Counted from the first letter of the stretch, positions 48,740 to 60,077 are shown. The stretch: DNA of 64,000 nucleotides from Epiperipatus broadwayi (GCA_028023455.1 JAQFVV010013373.1:26001-90000); one strand, 5' to 3'. Numbers and translations: made by a program. The notes: generated by a model not told the origin, from the sequence alone.

Positions 48740-48955
48740 CATCTCATTAGTTTTACATTTTGTTTCTTTATGCTTAAATTCTTGATTATTCGTGTAGTGA
48801 AGGTTACAAAGTGTGAATTTGGTGCCATGAAATGTGCGGCCAGATTCTATATATGATTCCGGCGTTCAAAGAGAAGGATACAAAGGCGGATTAGAGCCCC
48901 AAATGTGAGTCTAGATTAGTGGTTGATCCAAAGAGAAGGTCACAATATATATAAA
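48740..48955 (+). mobile_element. Possible LTR end and primer-binding region
   Basis: A polyadenylation-like caataaagg (48730) is followed about 90 bp later by gaatttggtgccatgaa (48817-48833). That resembles the TGGTGCC primer-binding start used by several LTR retrotransposons. The next 90 bp has elevated GC and CpG (tgcggcc, ttccggcg, aaggcggat) compared with the surroundings. A gaagg-tacaaa phrase recurs at about 48800, 48873 and 48937. I did not find a matching second LTR or coding region, so it would be a solo LTR with leader or a fragment. Tentative. Confidence 0.3.
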
Positions 48956-48991
48956 TATAAACCATTATAAAAGTACAAATATTCAGTAACA

Positions 48992-49072
48992 CCCTCTGTT
49001 TAAAAGGCTATATCTCAATAATAGCGAACTTCAAGTTCGCTATTATTGAGATATAGCCTTTTAAACAGAGGG
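48992..49072. repeat. Perfect 81-bp hairpin, 40-bp arms
   Basis: Arms 48992-49031 and 49033-49072 are exact reverse complements around a single base (49032). Starts ccctctgtttaaaaggc and centre gcgaacttcaagttcgc. Outside the arms, weaker inverted similarity (tacc/ggta and aatataaacc) suggests a larger, older structure whose core has been made perfect. No ORF. Complete arm identity implies a recent origin or gene-conversion-like correction. Confidence 0.95.
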
Positions 49073-49099
49073 CGGTACCGGATATTGGTTTATATATTT

Positions 49100-49495
49100 G
49101 TATAATTATTTCAGTTAGTGTTAACAGTAACTTTCTTTTCATATATATATAAAATAAATATAGAACATTTAAGAATAGTACTATGTATTATTAATTTTGG
49201 AAGATATAATATTCATAGTAGCTTAAATTTTTTGTCAAATGTATTTTTGATGCTTTGCTGAAATAATTGCAGCAAAAATAATTATTCTTGAAACCAATTA
49301 AATGTCCCTGTTACATTAGTTATAAATCCTTTGTTCAAAAGAATGTAAGCTGAAGCACATTAAATCAATTTTATTTATAAATAACAATCTGTGCAAATAT
49401 AACTAATAATTAAACAAATAATATTGAGCTTACAGGATATAAAATAGAGTATAATAAAATTGCTATAAAACAACCAATTGAAAAGTGTAATAGAA
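49100..49495. other. AT-rich non-coding stretch
   Basis: Nothing recognised between the perfect hairpin and the first SINE. Confidence 0.5.
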
Positions 49496-49499
49496 GTTA

Positions 49500-49675
49500 G
49501 GCGTTGGTGTTCGAGTGGTCAGCACAGCTACGTTACAAGCAGTTGTCCCGGGTTTGCAGGTTCGCTTCTCGGCCGATGCTTTGACACATGAAAAAATAAC
49601 AGCCAATGCAGTTAATATCTATTAGGTATCATTGGCTTATCACTCAAAAAGATATGCCAAAATTACATTAGAAGC
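49500..49675 (+). repeat. tRNA-derived SINE (class II tRNA-like head)
   Basis: 49501-49579 is tRNA-like. The first seven bases gcgttgg can pair with ccgatgc at the end. An A box-like ggtgttcgagtggtc lies at 49506-49520 and a B box ggttcgcttctc at 49559-49570, with the longer spacing expected of Leu/Ser-type tRNAs. The body after the head contains a small hairpin agccaatg/cattggct (about 49601-49637). The 3' end is probably near 49665-49675. A functional tRNA is unlikely because the T and anticodon stems are broken. A second copy lies nearby in opposite orientation. Confidence 0.75.
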
Positions 49676-49679
49676 AATT

Positions 49680-49825
49680 ACAAAATTTCTTTTAATTTTT
49701 TTTTTTTCATATGTCATAGCATTGGCCGGGAGGCGAACCCACAACCGTCTTCAACTAACTACTTGCTTGCAAGATGGCTGCGATGACCTCTCGGCTAAAA
49801 ACGCTTGACAACTTTCTTTTAATTT
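49680..49825 (-). mobile_element. Inverted tRNA-derived SINE head with target-site duplication
   Basis: The minus strand from 49805 reads tRNA-like: an A box within agccgagaggtcatcgc and a B box gggttcgcctcccgg, then atgctatgacatatga and a poly-A (the T-run at 49696-49707). It is the same SINE family as 49500, but only the tRNA-related region plus a short tail. It is bounded by acaaaatttcttttaattt (49680-49698) and acaactttcttttaattt (49808-49825), an 18-19 bp target-site duplication with few differences. Poly-A, duplication and orientation all agree with a LINE-mobilised insertion on the minus strand, relatively young. Confidence 0.8.
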
Positions 49826-49829
49826 GAAC

Positions 49830-50970
49830 CATTTATCTAATTACAGGGAATATAGTCTATTAGTGAAAGATCAGTCCAATGTTGAATATTCTAGCATATG
49901 TTTTCAAAGCTTTCTTAAATACATTTGAAAGATAAGGGCAAATTTAGGCTATATAAATCAGTATAAATGCTTATATAAGATAATTAAAACAAACTTCAGT
50001 TACATTATCGTATTTTGGGGAGATAATATGGAAATTAAGATAATTTTTGGAGGAGAGAAACGATAAGAAAAACATAATTCATTATGTATTAATTAGTGCA
50101 AGGAATCAGGACCATAACAATATTGAAATTAGAAAACACTGTATTTGAAAATTAATTATATTAAAGTATGTAATCGTTTTTTAACAATGATTATTGTGTC
50201 ATGATTCTACTGAGCAAACAAAAGTTAGGTGTAAAACTCTGTAATTCATCGTTAGACTTTATTATATATATACTCGTGACCCTAAAGAATAATGTATATA
50301 TGCAAAAGTTTTTAAAAATTCAATTAATTTTATCAATGCAATAAAATAATAAAATGTTCTATATATTGTAATAGTTCCTGAACATTTTAAAAAATTGCCT
50401 TTCAAAAATATGACAGTTAGCCAAATATTATTCTTTCCAGTAATAGGTCTTTTACTTCGTACATTTAAAGAGTTTTAAAAACTATTTTTTTAAAATTGCG
50501 AATAGCAAAAAGTAAATGATATTGAAGATAAAAAAGAAAGAAAGAAAAAAAGAAAAAAAAAAGATTTCTAAAACTTTTAAGACTTCATGGAGATTATCGC
50601 TATTTTTCTTTTTTATAGTATATTGAAAATGTAAAGCCAGTCTAGATAATAAAAATACATAAAATAGAATTATCGTTCGATTGTATTAGTTTCCTATTCA
50701 TATATATTTTAAATAAGTAGTAGATGAAATTTAAAGTATATATATATTTATTTGCTAACACGCATATTTTTATTGATGAAAAATGTAAAATGTTTTTTTT
50801 TTTTTCCAGAGTATAAATTCTGCAGCCCATTCATGCAAAGAAAAATCACTAGATGGACAACCATAAGAACGTTCATTAACATTGTTTTCATGCATAGCAG
50901 TAGGCTGATAGAAAAGTAGATTCTGGAGGTCAAGATCCATGAGTCATGGTTTAACTCTATCATTTTATTA
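49830..50970. other. AT-rich non-coding stretch
   Basis: No gene recognised. Contains an A-rich purine tract at about 50526-50566. Two small overlapping minus frames (50642-50990) end in the RTE tail and show no domain. Confidence 0.5.
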
Positions 50971-50976
50971 TTGAAC

Positions 50977-51775
50977 ATCATCATCATCAAACATTATCAA
51001 TCCACTGCAGGATGAAGGTCTCTCCAAGTTTAATCCATCTTTTCCGATCTTTAGCTTCTCTTCTCCACAACACCCCTGCACATTTTCTTATTTCATCCAT
51101 CCATCTCACATGTGGTCTCTTTCTGGGTCTTTTACAATCTCTTGGAATCCAGTTTAAAATTTCAATTGTCCATCTATTATCATCTCTTCTAGCAATATGT
51201 TCAGCCCAACTCCATTTCAATCTTTTAATTTTTTCAATAAGGTCAGTAACACCTGTTTGTTGTCTTACCCATACATTGCATTTTCGATCTCTTCTTGTTA
51301 CTCCCAACATACATCTCTCCATGCTCCTTTGAGTGGTCTGAAGTCTCTGTATTGCTCTTCTATTAAGTGTCCAAGTCTCGGATCCATAAGTAAGAATTGG
51401 TAAAACACATTTGTTAAAAACCATCCTTTTCAAACACATAGGCATATTTCCTTTTAGTATCAAGTTATGTCTACCAAAAGCACTCCAAACAAGTTTAATT
51501 CTATGATTAATTTCCTCCATTATGTTTCCATCTGTATTAATAATCTGATCAAGGTATTTGTAACTGTTAACTTCTTCTAATTCTTCATAATCAATCTTTA
51601 TTTTCATATTTTGAACAAATCGATTAAACATTACTTTAGTCTTTTTAACATTTATCTTTAGTCCTACTTTTATACTTTCATCTGCTAACTCCTGCAACAT
51701 TTCCTGCAGCTCTGAAGCATTATTTGCAAAAACAACTACATCATCTGTGAATGCAAAAATGCTTGATGTCCAAGA
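50977..51775 (-). pseudogene. RTE-type retrotransposon, reverse transcriptase C-terminal part
   Basis: One uninterrupted minus frame of about 262 codons runs from a stop at 51776-51778 to a TGA at 50987-50989. It begins at the catalytic motif, here FTDDVVVFA (TDD at 51740-51748; the usual form is F/YADD). It continues with the thumb blocks VGLKINVKKTKVMF, NSYKYLDQIINTDG and LPILTYGSETWTL, then WVRQQTGVTDLIEKIKRLKW, the HIARRDDNRW block and VRWMDEIRKCAG. This is the usual RTE-like C-terminus. The endonuclease and RT fingers are absent (5' truncation), so the open frame is only a remnant. The stop codon lies in a (TGA)n tail (50977-50989), a common RTE 3' end. Fragments of the same family lie at 10.2 and 19.4 kb. 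Plus-strand frames opposite are shadows. Confidence 0.9.
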
Positions 51776-51789
51776 TTACTTGTTTACAG

Positions 51790-54700
51790 TTTGAAATGGA
51801 GCAGGTATTTTTTTTCGAAAAATCATAACCCTCAGATTTTTTCTTTGAAATTTAGCCTCTACTGCCATGAAAATAAATATGGTGATATTTATATGTTAAA
51901 AAGCAATATTAGATAGTTGAATATCAATCACAGAAGTATTTTCAGTATTATTCATCTACTGATTTTTCTGGACATTAGGGTCTATTTTTACACATTAGAC
52001 ACTTAAAATTTTGATACACACATGCACACACATGTAAATAAATAGTAGCACTAAAATAGTATGATAAATAAAAACAACATCATATATTAAAAATGTTATC
52101 TAAAATTATATGGTTTTTATCCATTGCTACATTGATGAAAGATAGATCAATGTTCCGGCTAATATGTCCTTCTTTAACTGAGATAGAAAAGGTCAATTCC
52201 TACATCCAAAAATGGCATCTATATTTTTATTAAATAACACTAACTACATTTGAATTTAAAAGATTAAATATCTTTTATAGCTTCTGGTTAAATTATTAAA
52301 ATAGCTAAACCGAAGATTCAAACTTTAATATGAAGTGAATTATATTAGTGGTATTTATATAAAAATTTCTATGCTTGATGTGGAGATCAATCTTTTATAA
52401 TGTTAACTGAATAAAAATAGTTGAATTCAAACCATATATTTTATAGAGATTAGTCAATTCTTTCATAAAAGTAGCAATAGATAATACTTAGTAATTTGTA
52501 ACGAGCATTTTGAAGATATTATATTGCTTTTTTGTTATAAATTGAGACATATAAGAGAATCATGTGATCTTAATAAATTTTGGTGCTAAAAGCTCAGTCC
52601 ATAAATTAAACAGGAATTGCAAAAGAGTAAAATAAAATATAAATTATCTCAATTCAATGGAGATATGAAAAAGTATACATAAAGGGCAGTGTGTGGCAGT
52701 AATAGTCTTTTTCAGTGTTAACATTTCATTAGAAAGAGACATTCAAAATTATTTTCAAGTAAAGGGTTAAATGCAGTTTTAAAATATTAATATTGATATT
52801 GATTCAAAATGGTTTTCATTTTTAATTTAATAGAGCTCCCATCCCTGCCCAACCACAGGCACATAAAAAGAATGAATGCTATTCATGCTAGCAAAGCAAT
52901 AAGAGTGTGTGAACATGCTTCAATTTTGTTATAATTGTATCTTGGTTGATTAAAAAAAGTATTTCTAAAAATTTCTAAAATAATGTGATATAGTCAATTA
53001 TTTAATTTAGGGGATGTGATTTACTATAAAATTCTTGTATTGTTCAATAAATTATCTTAAAAAAATGAATTATGAAAATCATTTAAAAACCTCATTGTTC
53101 TTATGACTGCACCATGTGGCCATGAATTTTCAAATTGTAAACATCCAGTTTAGTGTAATATTACCAGAAATCTACTGAGTCTTCACATGCGCTTTTTACA
53201 TCATTCATTTCCATCTTTCTTTCTAGTTTCAGAAAAGGTAAGTTTGTTTTTTCTATGATAAAAATTAAAAATTTTATGACAAATTTTTGTGATCAAGTAA
53301 ATTGAATTTTTTTGTCTTTCTTTAAGTTTTTTATTTTTAGTTTTTTATTTTGCCTTAGAAAATTACATAGGAAAAAATAGAAGATATAACTGATTTATTT
53401 AGAAGAGTGAACATTATTGGAAGCAGATGGTAAGTTATAATTTTATATATTTTTAAATTATTATTTGAATATATTTTTTAATTATTATTTGAATTTGTAT
53501 TTGATAAAAAAATATGCAAAAAAAATTATTATTAAAACTAACATATATGCTGGGTCCAGATATTCAGTATATGAATTAGCCAATATCTGGATGATATGAG
53601 ATAAAGATAAACATATTTCACAAATATTATGACCCAATTTAGATTTTTCTATAATGTCTTGTCTGCACTTTAATAATAATAAAAATATGCAAATGCTAAA
53701 AGTAAAGATTTTGACAGTACATAAACTTAGATGGATTATACACTACTGCAATGTAAATTTCAAAACTGCGTATTAAATGCAAAGAGGTGACAGTTGATGA
53801 AGCTATTACTAAATTTATGGTCATAGTAGCATGAAGCTATATGATAAACTACTAACTTATGTACCTTAAGATTAACTCTTTTATTATTTTATTTTGTATA
53901 TAGGGACTATTTTAGTAGTAATTTTTAATAAATTACAAACTGTATTGAAGTTCTTTACTTGTTATAAGGGATGTTATTAGGGATGTCATATTCATTGCAA
54001 ACCCCTGTATAAAAAATCTTTTGAAGGGCTACTAGGAAAAATAAAAGATACTAATGTCTTTATTCTACAAAGTGTTCAAGTGATAGATTACCTTAGGTAA
54101 GTGTTATTATATTCCAATTTTTTAGAAATTTTATGATGAATCCAACTAACCTATTAACATAAATATAATTTTAAGTTGTATGCATACCAATTTTGAATTT
54201 ATAAAATAATATGAAAATAATTATTAGAAATATTAACTTTTATTCTTTTTTTATTATTTTGAATATCAATAACTATATTTCGTTCATCTTAATTACATTC
54301 TTTGGTGTTTATACTTCAAATAATACATATTATGCCATTTTTGAATAATACAAACTTATGTTATGATAAAATTTGTGGTTTAATATAATTTTTTAAATAT
54401 TCAATACAGCTGCTTCATTAGCCTAAAGGTTTTAAATATGCTGTAAAAATTCATGTTGTAAAAAAAAAAAGTTATATTAAAAAATATCTCAAAATAATTT
54501 AAATTTAAAAATATAAATAAAATTTTATGTAATTCAGTAAAATAAAATGAATAAAGAATTTGATTATTTATCAGGCAATTACAGTTGCTTTTTGAAAAAA
54601 CAGATTAATTGGATTTAATGTTATAATAATAAACAACTTTTGAGAATAGTTTGACAAAGGGGGGGAGGGAGATTTAGAAAAATATATGAATTAAGAGTAA

Positions 54701-55205
54701 CATTCTTTGTTGTCAACTATTTTAGTCAGATTGTCAGAGAAGCTTCCATATTTTAGCAGTCACCTCTAAAAAGTGCTATGGATCAAGGGAGATCTTAAAA
54801 TTAACTTGATTGATAAATTAAAATTTAGTTCCCAACAAAGAAAGTTTAAAATCATGGACAATTTATCAAACTATGATATAATGGCGCAGTGCTGCAGTGA
54901 AGTAAAATAATTTTAATTATATTTTCCAACAAAGATTGAAGCATAATATGTTGGGTCTGCTACATTAACATACTTGAATTATAAATATGTACTTGATTAT
55001 GATATTGTTACTTGGAACGAGGACATTATTCTTATGCTCTGTTGAGAAATATTTGATAAATGCCTGTTGTTCATTGTGCATTCTGAAAATTGAAACTAAT
55101 CATAAGCACTTTGTTATCTGCTGAGCTATGAAATAAAATAAAAATCTAAAGGATACTGTGAAAGAGTCTAAAATTGGATTACTTTAAAAGAAAAATAAAT
55201 AAAAA
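51790..55205. other. AT-rich non-coding stretch
   Basis: No gene recognised over 3.4 kb. Good matches to 5' splice sites (ggtaagt) occur at about 53236, 53429 and 54094. A pyrimidine-rich tract ending in cttag (about 53358) precedes the second, defining a hypothetical 69-nt exon that has stops in every frame. A G-rich patch gggggggaggga lies near 54660. A non-coding transcript cannot be excluded but there is no positive evidence. Confidence 0.45.
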
Positions 55206-55214
55206 GCTCTCATA

Positions 55215-57110
55215 ATGTACATAAATTATTGCCATCATTGGAAATCAATGTTTATCAAGCCTTTACATATATTTATATTTTATTTTTTTGTTGTCTCTTT
55301 CAGCACAAATTGTTCTCATATTGGTGGAATTGAAAGTGTGGCCTGTAGTGAGATCATGATTGAGACAGATCGATTTGTATTTGTTATTGTGTTTGTCTCT
55401 GTTGCACAAGTATGTATGCTGGACAATTCTCATAGATGCATTTGTTTGAGATTCACCATAATATACAGATCTACAGGATAGGACACAGCATATGATTTTA
55501 TATGCAACATGAGAAATAAACTCAATTGATATTTTGTCTTTTGAGTTGTTTAGTAAGTTGTTTTAGTGATGAAGGCAATCTAAAGCTTACTCTGTAAGTG
55601 CTAGCACACATATTCCTTAGATTTATTTCAATTATAGAGACATTTGGGAGATTTATTCATGCTCTTGACATAATATTTATGGTTTTGTTTTTATTTGCAT
55701 TGTTATAAACTTTTACAATTGTTTCTATTAACATATTGTGATTATATCAAAGTGTAGCTAACTGATGTTTGCATCAATGTTGTTCTTCCTATCCATCTTG
55801 TATTTGAATATATTTTTGTTTCTATACAAGACATTTATAACCTATGAGTTTGTGTTTAAATGGGACTCTTGACTTGGGATAAATGGCTCTTCTTATTTGA
55901 TGAGATTTAAATTAATTTTAAACTTGAGCTTGTTAGTGTTTTTCTGGATGTATATTTCCTGAAGATTAATCTGATGACTTTTGTCTTCAATTTCCATAGT
56001 TTTTGTAGAGATGATGTTTTTTAAAATACAAGCATATATTATTGATCTGATCATTTGATGCACATACAAACATGTCATCAACATATTTTATGTTTGGTAA
56101 AATATTATTTTCAAATTTTAGGAGCATGCTGCTGTAAATTAATTTCACTTAAAGGAAGCCCCATAGGAAACCCACTCTCCATTTTGTAAAGATCTCCATT
56201 GGCTAATGCTACTATTTCCTTGTCAATCCATTTTAAGACGTGTAATATGGATACTTTTTTATTTGGATTGCAACTAATTTGACGCAAAGCATCTTGAAAT
56301 TATGTTAATAGAAAGGTCACAAGGCAAAGAACCATAAAGTTGTTTTATATTTAATGAGGTTAGCCTGTAGTTATTATTAATTTTATTTTATTAATTTTCT
56401 CCACACAGTCAAAAGATGATTTTATTGTGTAGAAACTAATGGCTTCAATTAACTAACTAATATGATATTTTCTTTGCTGCTTTGTAGTATTATACCCCAT
56501 TAAAATCTATTATAAGTCTAAGCGACTGGCCATCTTTAAGCAATTTAATATTTGCAAACATGTGACACACTCTAGCTGCTGATGAATACATTAATATATA
56601 TTCAGAGTGTGTCTATGTTTTATTACAATATATTCTAAAAATTATAGTCACAAATTTATCTTTAAAATATTTTATAAGTGTTTATATTTTTAAAATGTAA
56701 ATTTGTGATTAGCAAAATTTATTTTTTGTATATAAGCATTATTATTTAACAATACCAGACTGTTGCAATTCTCTTTGCTAATGCAAGCAATGTTATTGTC
56801 TTTAAAGAATTGATTTGTTTTATTTATCATTTGAGTCCATTCTTTATTGAATTTATCCATAGGAATGGTCTGAAGCAATTTGCCATTTTATTTATAAGAT
56901 TTTATTTTGCTAATAAATTTTTGAATTTCACTTCTATGTTGGTGATAATTTCTATATTTGGACATTTTCAGATTGCACGAATCAATCTCAAGCCACGTTT
57001 TAATAAGTTTTTGCTTGCTTCTGGTGGAGTAATCACTGTTAAATTTACAAATTATCAGCCATTTTCTTATCCAGAATGAAGCTTTGTTTTTTCGAGAGGA
57101 AATTTAATTT
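55215..57110 (-). pseudogene. Penelope-like element, minus-strand arm
   Basis: Read from 57110 downward, with frameshifts and stops: the N-terminal block (VNLTVITPPEASKNLLKRGL, then CPNIEIITNIE), MLQTIPMDKFNKEW and the NSLVLLNNNAYIQKINFANH block. The RT catalytic YVDDM follows at 56074-56085. Next come the EIYIQKNTNKLKFKI block (the FLDI region), a basic linker LYRNKNIFKYKMDR, and the GIY-YIG nuclease with VYYGES (55450-55464), MRIVQHTYL, a TGHTFNSTN block and NMRTICAERDNKKI. All PLE regions are present in order, so the copy is nearly full length but decayed. It is the mirror image of 57330-59250, around a centre near 57220. Confidence 0.85.
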
Positions 57111-57329
57111 GTTATCTTATTCCCTCTTTAATGTTAATGTAAAAATTCTAAATATATTCTCAATGTTGGGTGGAGTTTTATATTTTAACTCCATATGTTT
57201 TTATCAATGTATTTCTTGTTTTAGATTTGTGCAGCAGCCATGAATAATTTTGTGCAATAACACCTTTTTCAAATTTGTAATTATCTTTTCATGATTACAT
57301 ATTCCTATGTTTATCCAAATATTACAACA

Positions 57330-59250
57330 ATTTGAGGGAAAAATAAGGCATCATTCTGGGGAAAAAAAGAATTATAATTGTGTAAATTTAACAATGAGTG
57401 TTTCTCTAGAACCGGTCAGTAAGTTATTAAAATTTGGCTTGAGATTCATTGGTGAAATCTGGAAGTGTTCAAATATTGATATTATTACTGACATAAATTC
57501 AAAAATTCATTAGAAACATAAAAAAAGTTATAGATAAACCGGCCGTAAAATTGCTTCAGATGATTCCTATGGCTAAAGTCAATAAAGGATGAACTCAAAA
57601 AATAAATGAAGCAAATCAATTCTTTAAAAACAATAACAGAATATGCATCAAGGAGGACAATTTCAACAGTCTAGTATTGTTAAATAACAATGATTATATT
57701 AAAAAAATGAACTTGCAAATCACAAATTTACATTTTAAAAATATAAACATTTATAATACAAAATATTTTAAAAATAAAGTTGTGTCTACAATTTTGTAAA
57801 GATATTGCAATAAAGGATACAAACAGTTTTATTAATGTACCCATTAGTGGCCACACCATTACATGTTTGCAAATATTAAATTGTATAAAGATGGCAAGTC
57901 ACTTAGAGTTATGATAAATTTTATTGGGGTATACCATTACAAAGCAGCAAAGAAAATAGCAGATTAGTTAATTGAAGACATTGGTTTCAGCACCTACATA
58001 ATAAAATTATGTTTTGAGTGTGTGTAGAAAATTTAAAAAGTAAAAATTAACAATAACTACAGGCTAGCTTCATTAGATATAAAACAACTTTATGGTTCTG
58101 TGCCTTGTGACCTTTCTATTAACATAAATCAAGATAGTTTGCAGAAAATTAATCATAATCCAAATAAAAAGAGTTTATATTAGAAGTCTTAAAATGGATT
58201 GACAATGAAATAATAGCATTAGCTAATGGAGACTTTTACAATGGAGAGCAGAAGGCCTATGGGGTTTTCTTTAAGTGAAATACTTTGCAGCATCATACAA
58301 AACCTGAAAATAATCTTTTACCAAAATATTTAGACTTTCCATCAAATGATCTCTACATGAGATATGTTGATGACATACTTATATATGTTTTAAAAGATCA
58401 AATCAACAATATATGCCTGGATCTTGAAAAAAAACATTGCCTCTACAATAGATTAAGGAAATTAAAGACAAAAATGACAGGATTAATTTCCTGGACATAT
58501 ACATCCAGAAAAACGATAATGAACATGACTTTAAAATGAATTTAAAACCTATCCAAATAAGAGGAGTCATTTATACCAAATCAAGAGTCACATTAGAACA
58601 CAAAGTCACAGGTTTTAAATGTTCCTTGTATAGAAACAAAAATTTATGCAAATACAAGGTGGATAGGAGAACAACATGGATGCATACATCAACAATAATC
58701 TAACAAGGCTTGTATATAATCATAACATGCTAATAAAGACAATCAGAAAATTTTATAACAATGCAATAAAACAAAAAAAACATAAATAGTACACCAAAAT
58801 ATGGATAAATCTCCAATATGTCTCTAGAATTGCAAAAAATCCAAGGAATATATGCACTAACATTTACAGAGTGAGCTTTAAATTACCTCCACCGATAAAC
58901 AATTTACTAAACAACTCAAAAGACAAGATACCAGTTGAGCATGCTCCTTGAGTCATCTATAAAATCACATGTAGTGCCTCATCCTGTAGTTAATATATTA
59001 TGGTGAAGTGCGAGCAAATAGATCCATGAGAATTGCCCAGCATATATATTTGAGCAACAAAAACAAATAGAATGACAAATGTAAATTAATCTACCTCGAT
59101 CATCAGTTCATTATGAGCCACATTTTCAATCTCACCAATGTGAAAACAATCTGTTTTGAAAGAGATAATAAAAAAATAAATTATAAAGAGGCTTGGGCAA
59201 TCGCAAAGGATCCACATTCTATCAAAGGAAAGTTGCATGCGTTCTATTGT
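57330..59250 (+). pseudogene. Penelope-like element, plus-strand arm
   Basis: Plus-strand counterpart of the preceding copy, with many frameshifts. The N-terminal block (VNLTMSVSLEPVSKLLKFGL, CSNIDIITDI) is followed by NQFFKNNNRICI and NSLVLLNNNDYIKKMN. The RT motif is LYMRYVDDILIYV (YVDD at 58363-58374), then INFLDIYIQKNDNEHDFKMN, LYRNKNLCKYKVDRR and IYRVSFKLPPPINNLL. The GIY-YIG domain has VIYKITC, YYGEVRANRSMRIAQHIYL (YYGE from 58996) and MSHIFNLTNVKTICFERDNK. The second tyrosine replaces the more usual isoleucine of YIGE. PLE protein normally acts in reverse transcription primed at a nuclease nick. This copy cannot be translated intact. Confidence 0.85.
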
Positions 59251-59294
59251 CAAAACAATGGAACATTTAAATGCTGCATTTACATATTAAGCTT

Positions 59295-59336
59295 CCTTAT
59301 CGACCATATGCATATATATATATATATATATATAGG
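59295..59336 (+). repeat. (TA)n microsatellite just after the PLE arm
   Basis: About 25 bp of alternating TA within atgcatatat...taggca, at the downstream edge of the plus-strand PLE arm. The mirror position beside the minus arm (about 55215) has no such tract. Confidence 0.7.
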
Positions 59337-59359
59337 CATAATTCTAACTGCTAGACTTT

Positions 59360-60060
59360 AAAAAGCACTATTATAATATTCTGGCAATAATCTACCGAAA
59401 ACTTGCTCAGCGCATTTAAACTTGAACTCAATTATTGCCTTTTCATAATAACTCGATCGTAACGAGTTTATAAGATTTACATTACTGAATGAAACTAGAA
59501 GTAATCATTTAGAATTACTTTAAAAAAATAAATAATAATAACAACAACAACATCAATAACATCAACAACCAAAACAATTTAAAATTCTTCTTGAAAAAAT
59601 ATATATTTAATGATGATTAATAGGAAATAAAGTATAAGTAGATGAAGGATTGCAAATTAGATTTTAAATATTTTATTGAAAGAGTTGGTATTTTTGTTGG
59701 TTTGCTCTTTATTTTGTTTACTATTTTCTATTTTGTTTATTAGTAGACACTCCAGTGATACAAGTTAAGATTAGATATGAGTTACATCAATACTAATCGA
59801 ACAAGTAAGAACAATGATAGACAAAATAAATCTTTGTTTATTTCAACAATTAGCCCATATGAATTCCAGCTCTTTACTGATTAATATAAGGAGGTGTATC
59901 AATAGTGTAACTGCACAGCTACAAGATCCAAGAAACTTGGGATAAATTATTTGACAAAGGTATGATTGTAGAATAATACATTAAAAAAAAAGAAAATATT
60001 GTGAATTAGTATTAGTATTTGGATATTATTTACATATATATTATCACTTCCCCATTGCGA
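59360..60060. other. AT-rich non-coding stretch
   Basis: Nothing recognised. Contains an aacaacaacatcaataacatc-like run near 59540-59565 and a small palindromic aactcgatcgtaacgagtt near 59450. Confidence 0.5.
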
Positions 60061-60077
60061 CATGTCTTACAGAAGTG

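Noticed and set aside
49501-49579. Functional tRNA gene of Leu/Ser type
   Set aside because: The T-stem and anticodon stem have mismatches, no proper anticodon loop can be defined, and a second diverged copy with poly-A and target duplication shows that the family is a SINE.
51012-51403. Two plus-strand open frames of 106 and 68 codons
   Set aside because: They are antisense shadows of the RTE reverse transcriptase frame, which has clear family motifs.
56810-57079. 89-codon plus-strand open frame
   Set aside because: Antisense to the N-terminal region of the minus-strand PLE copy.
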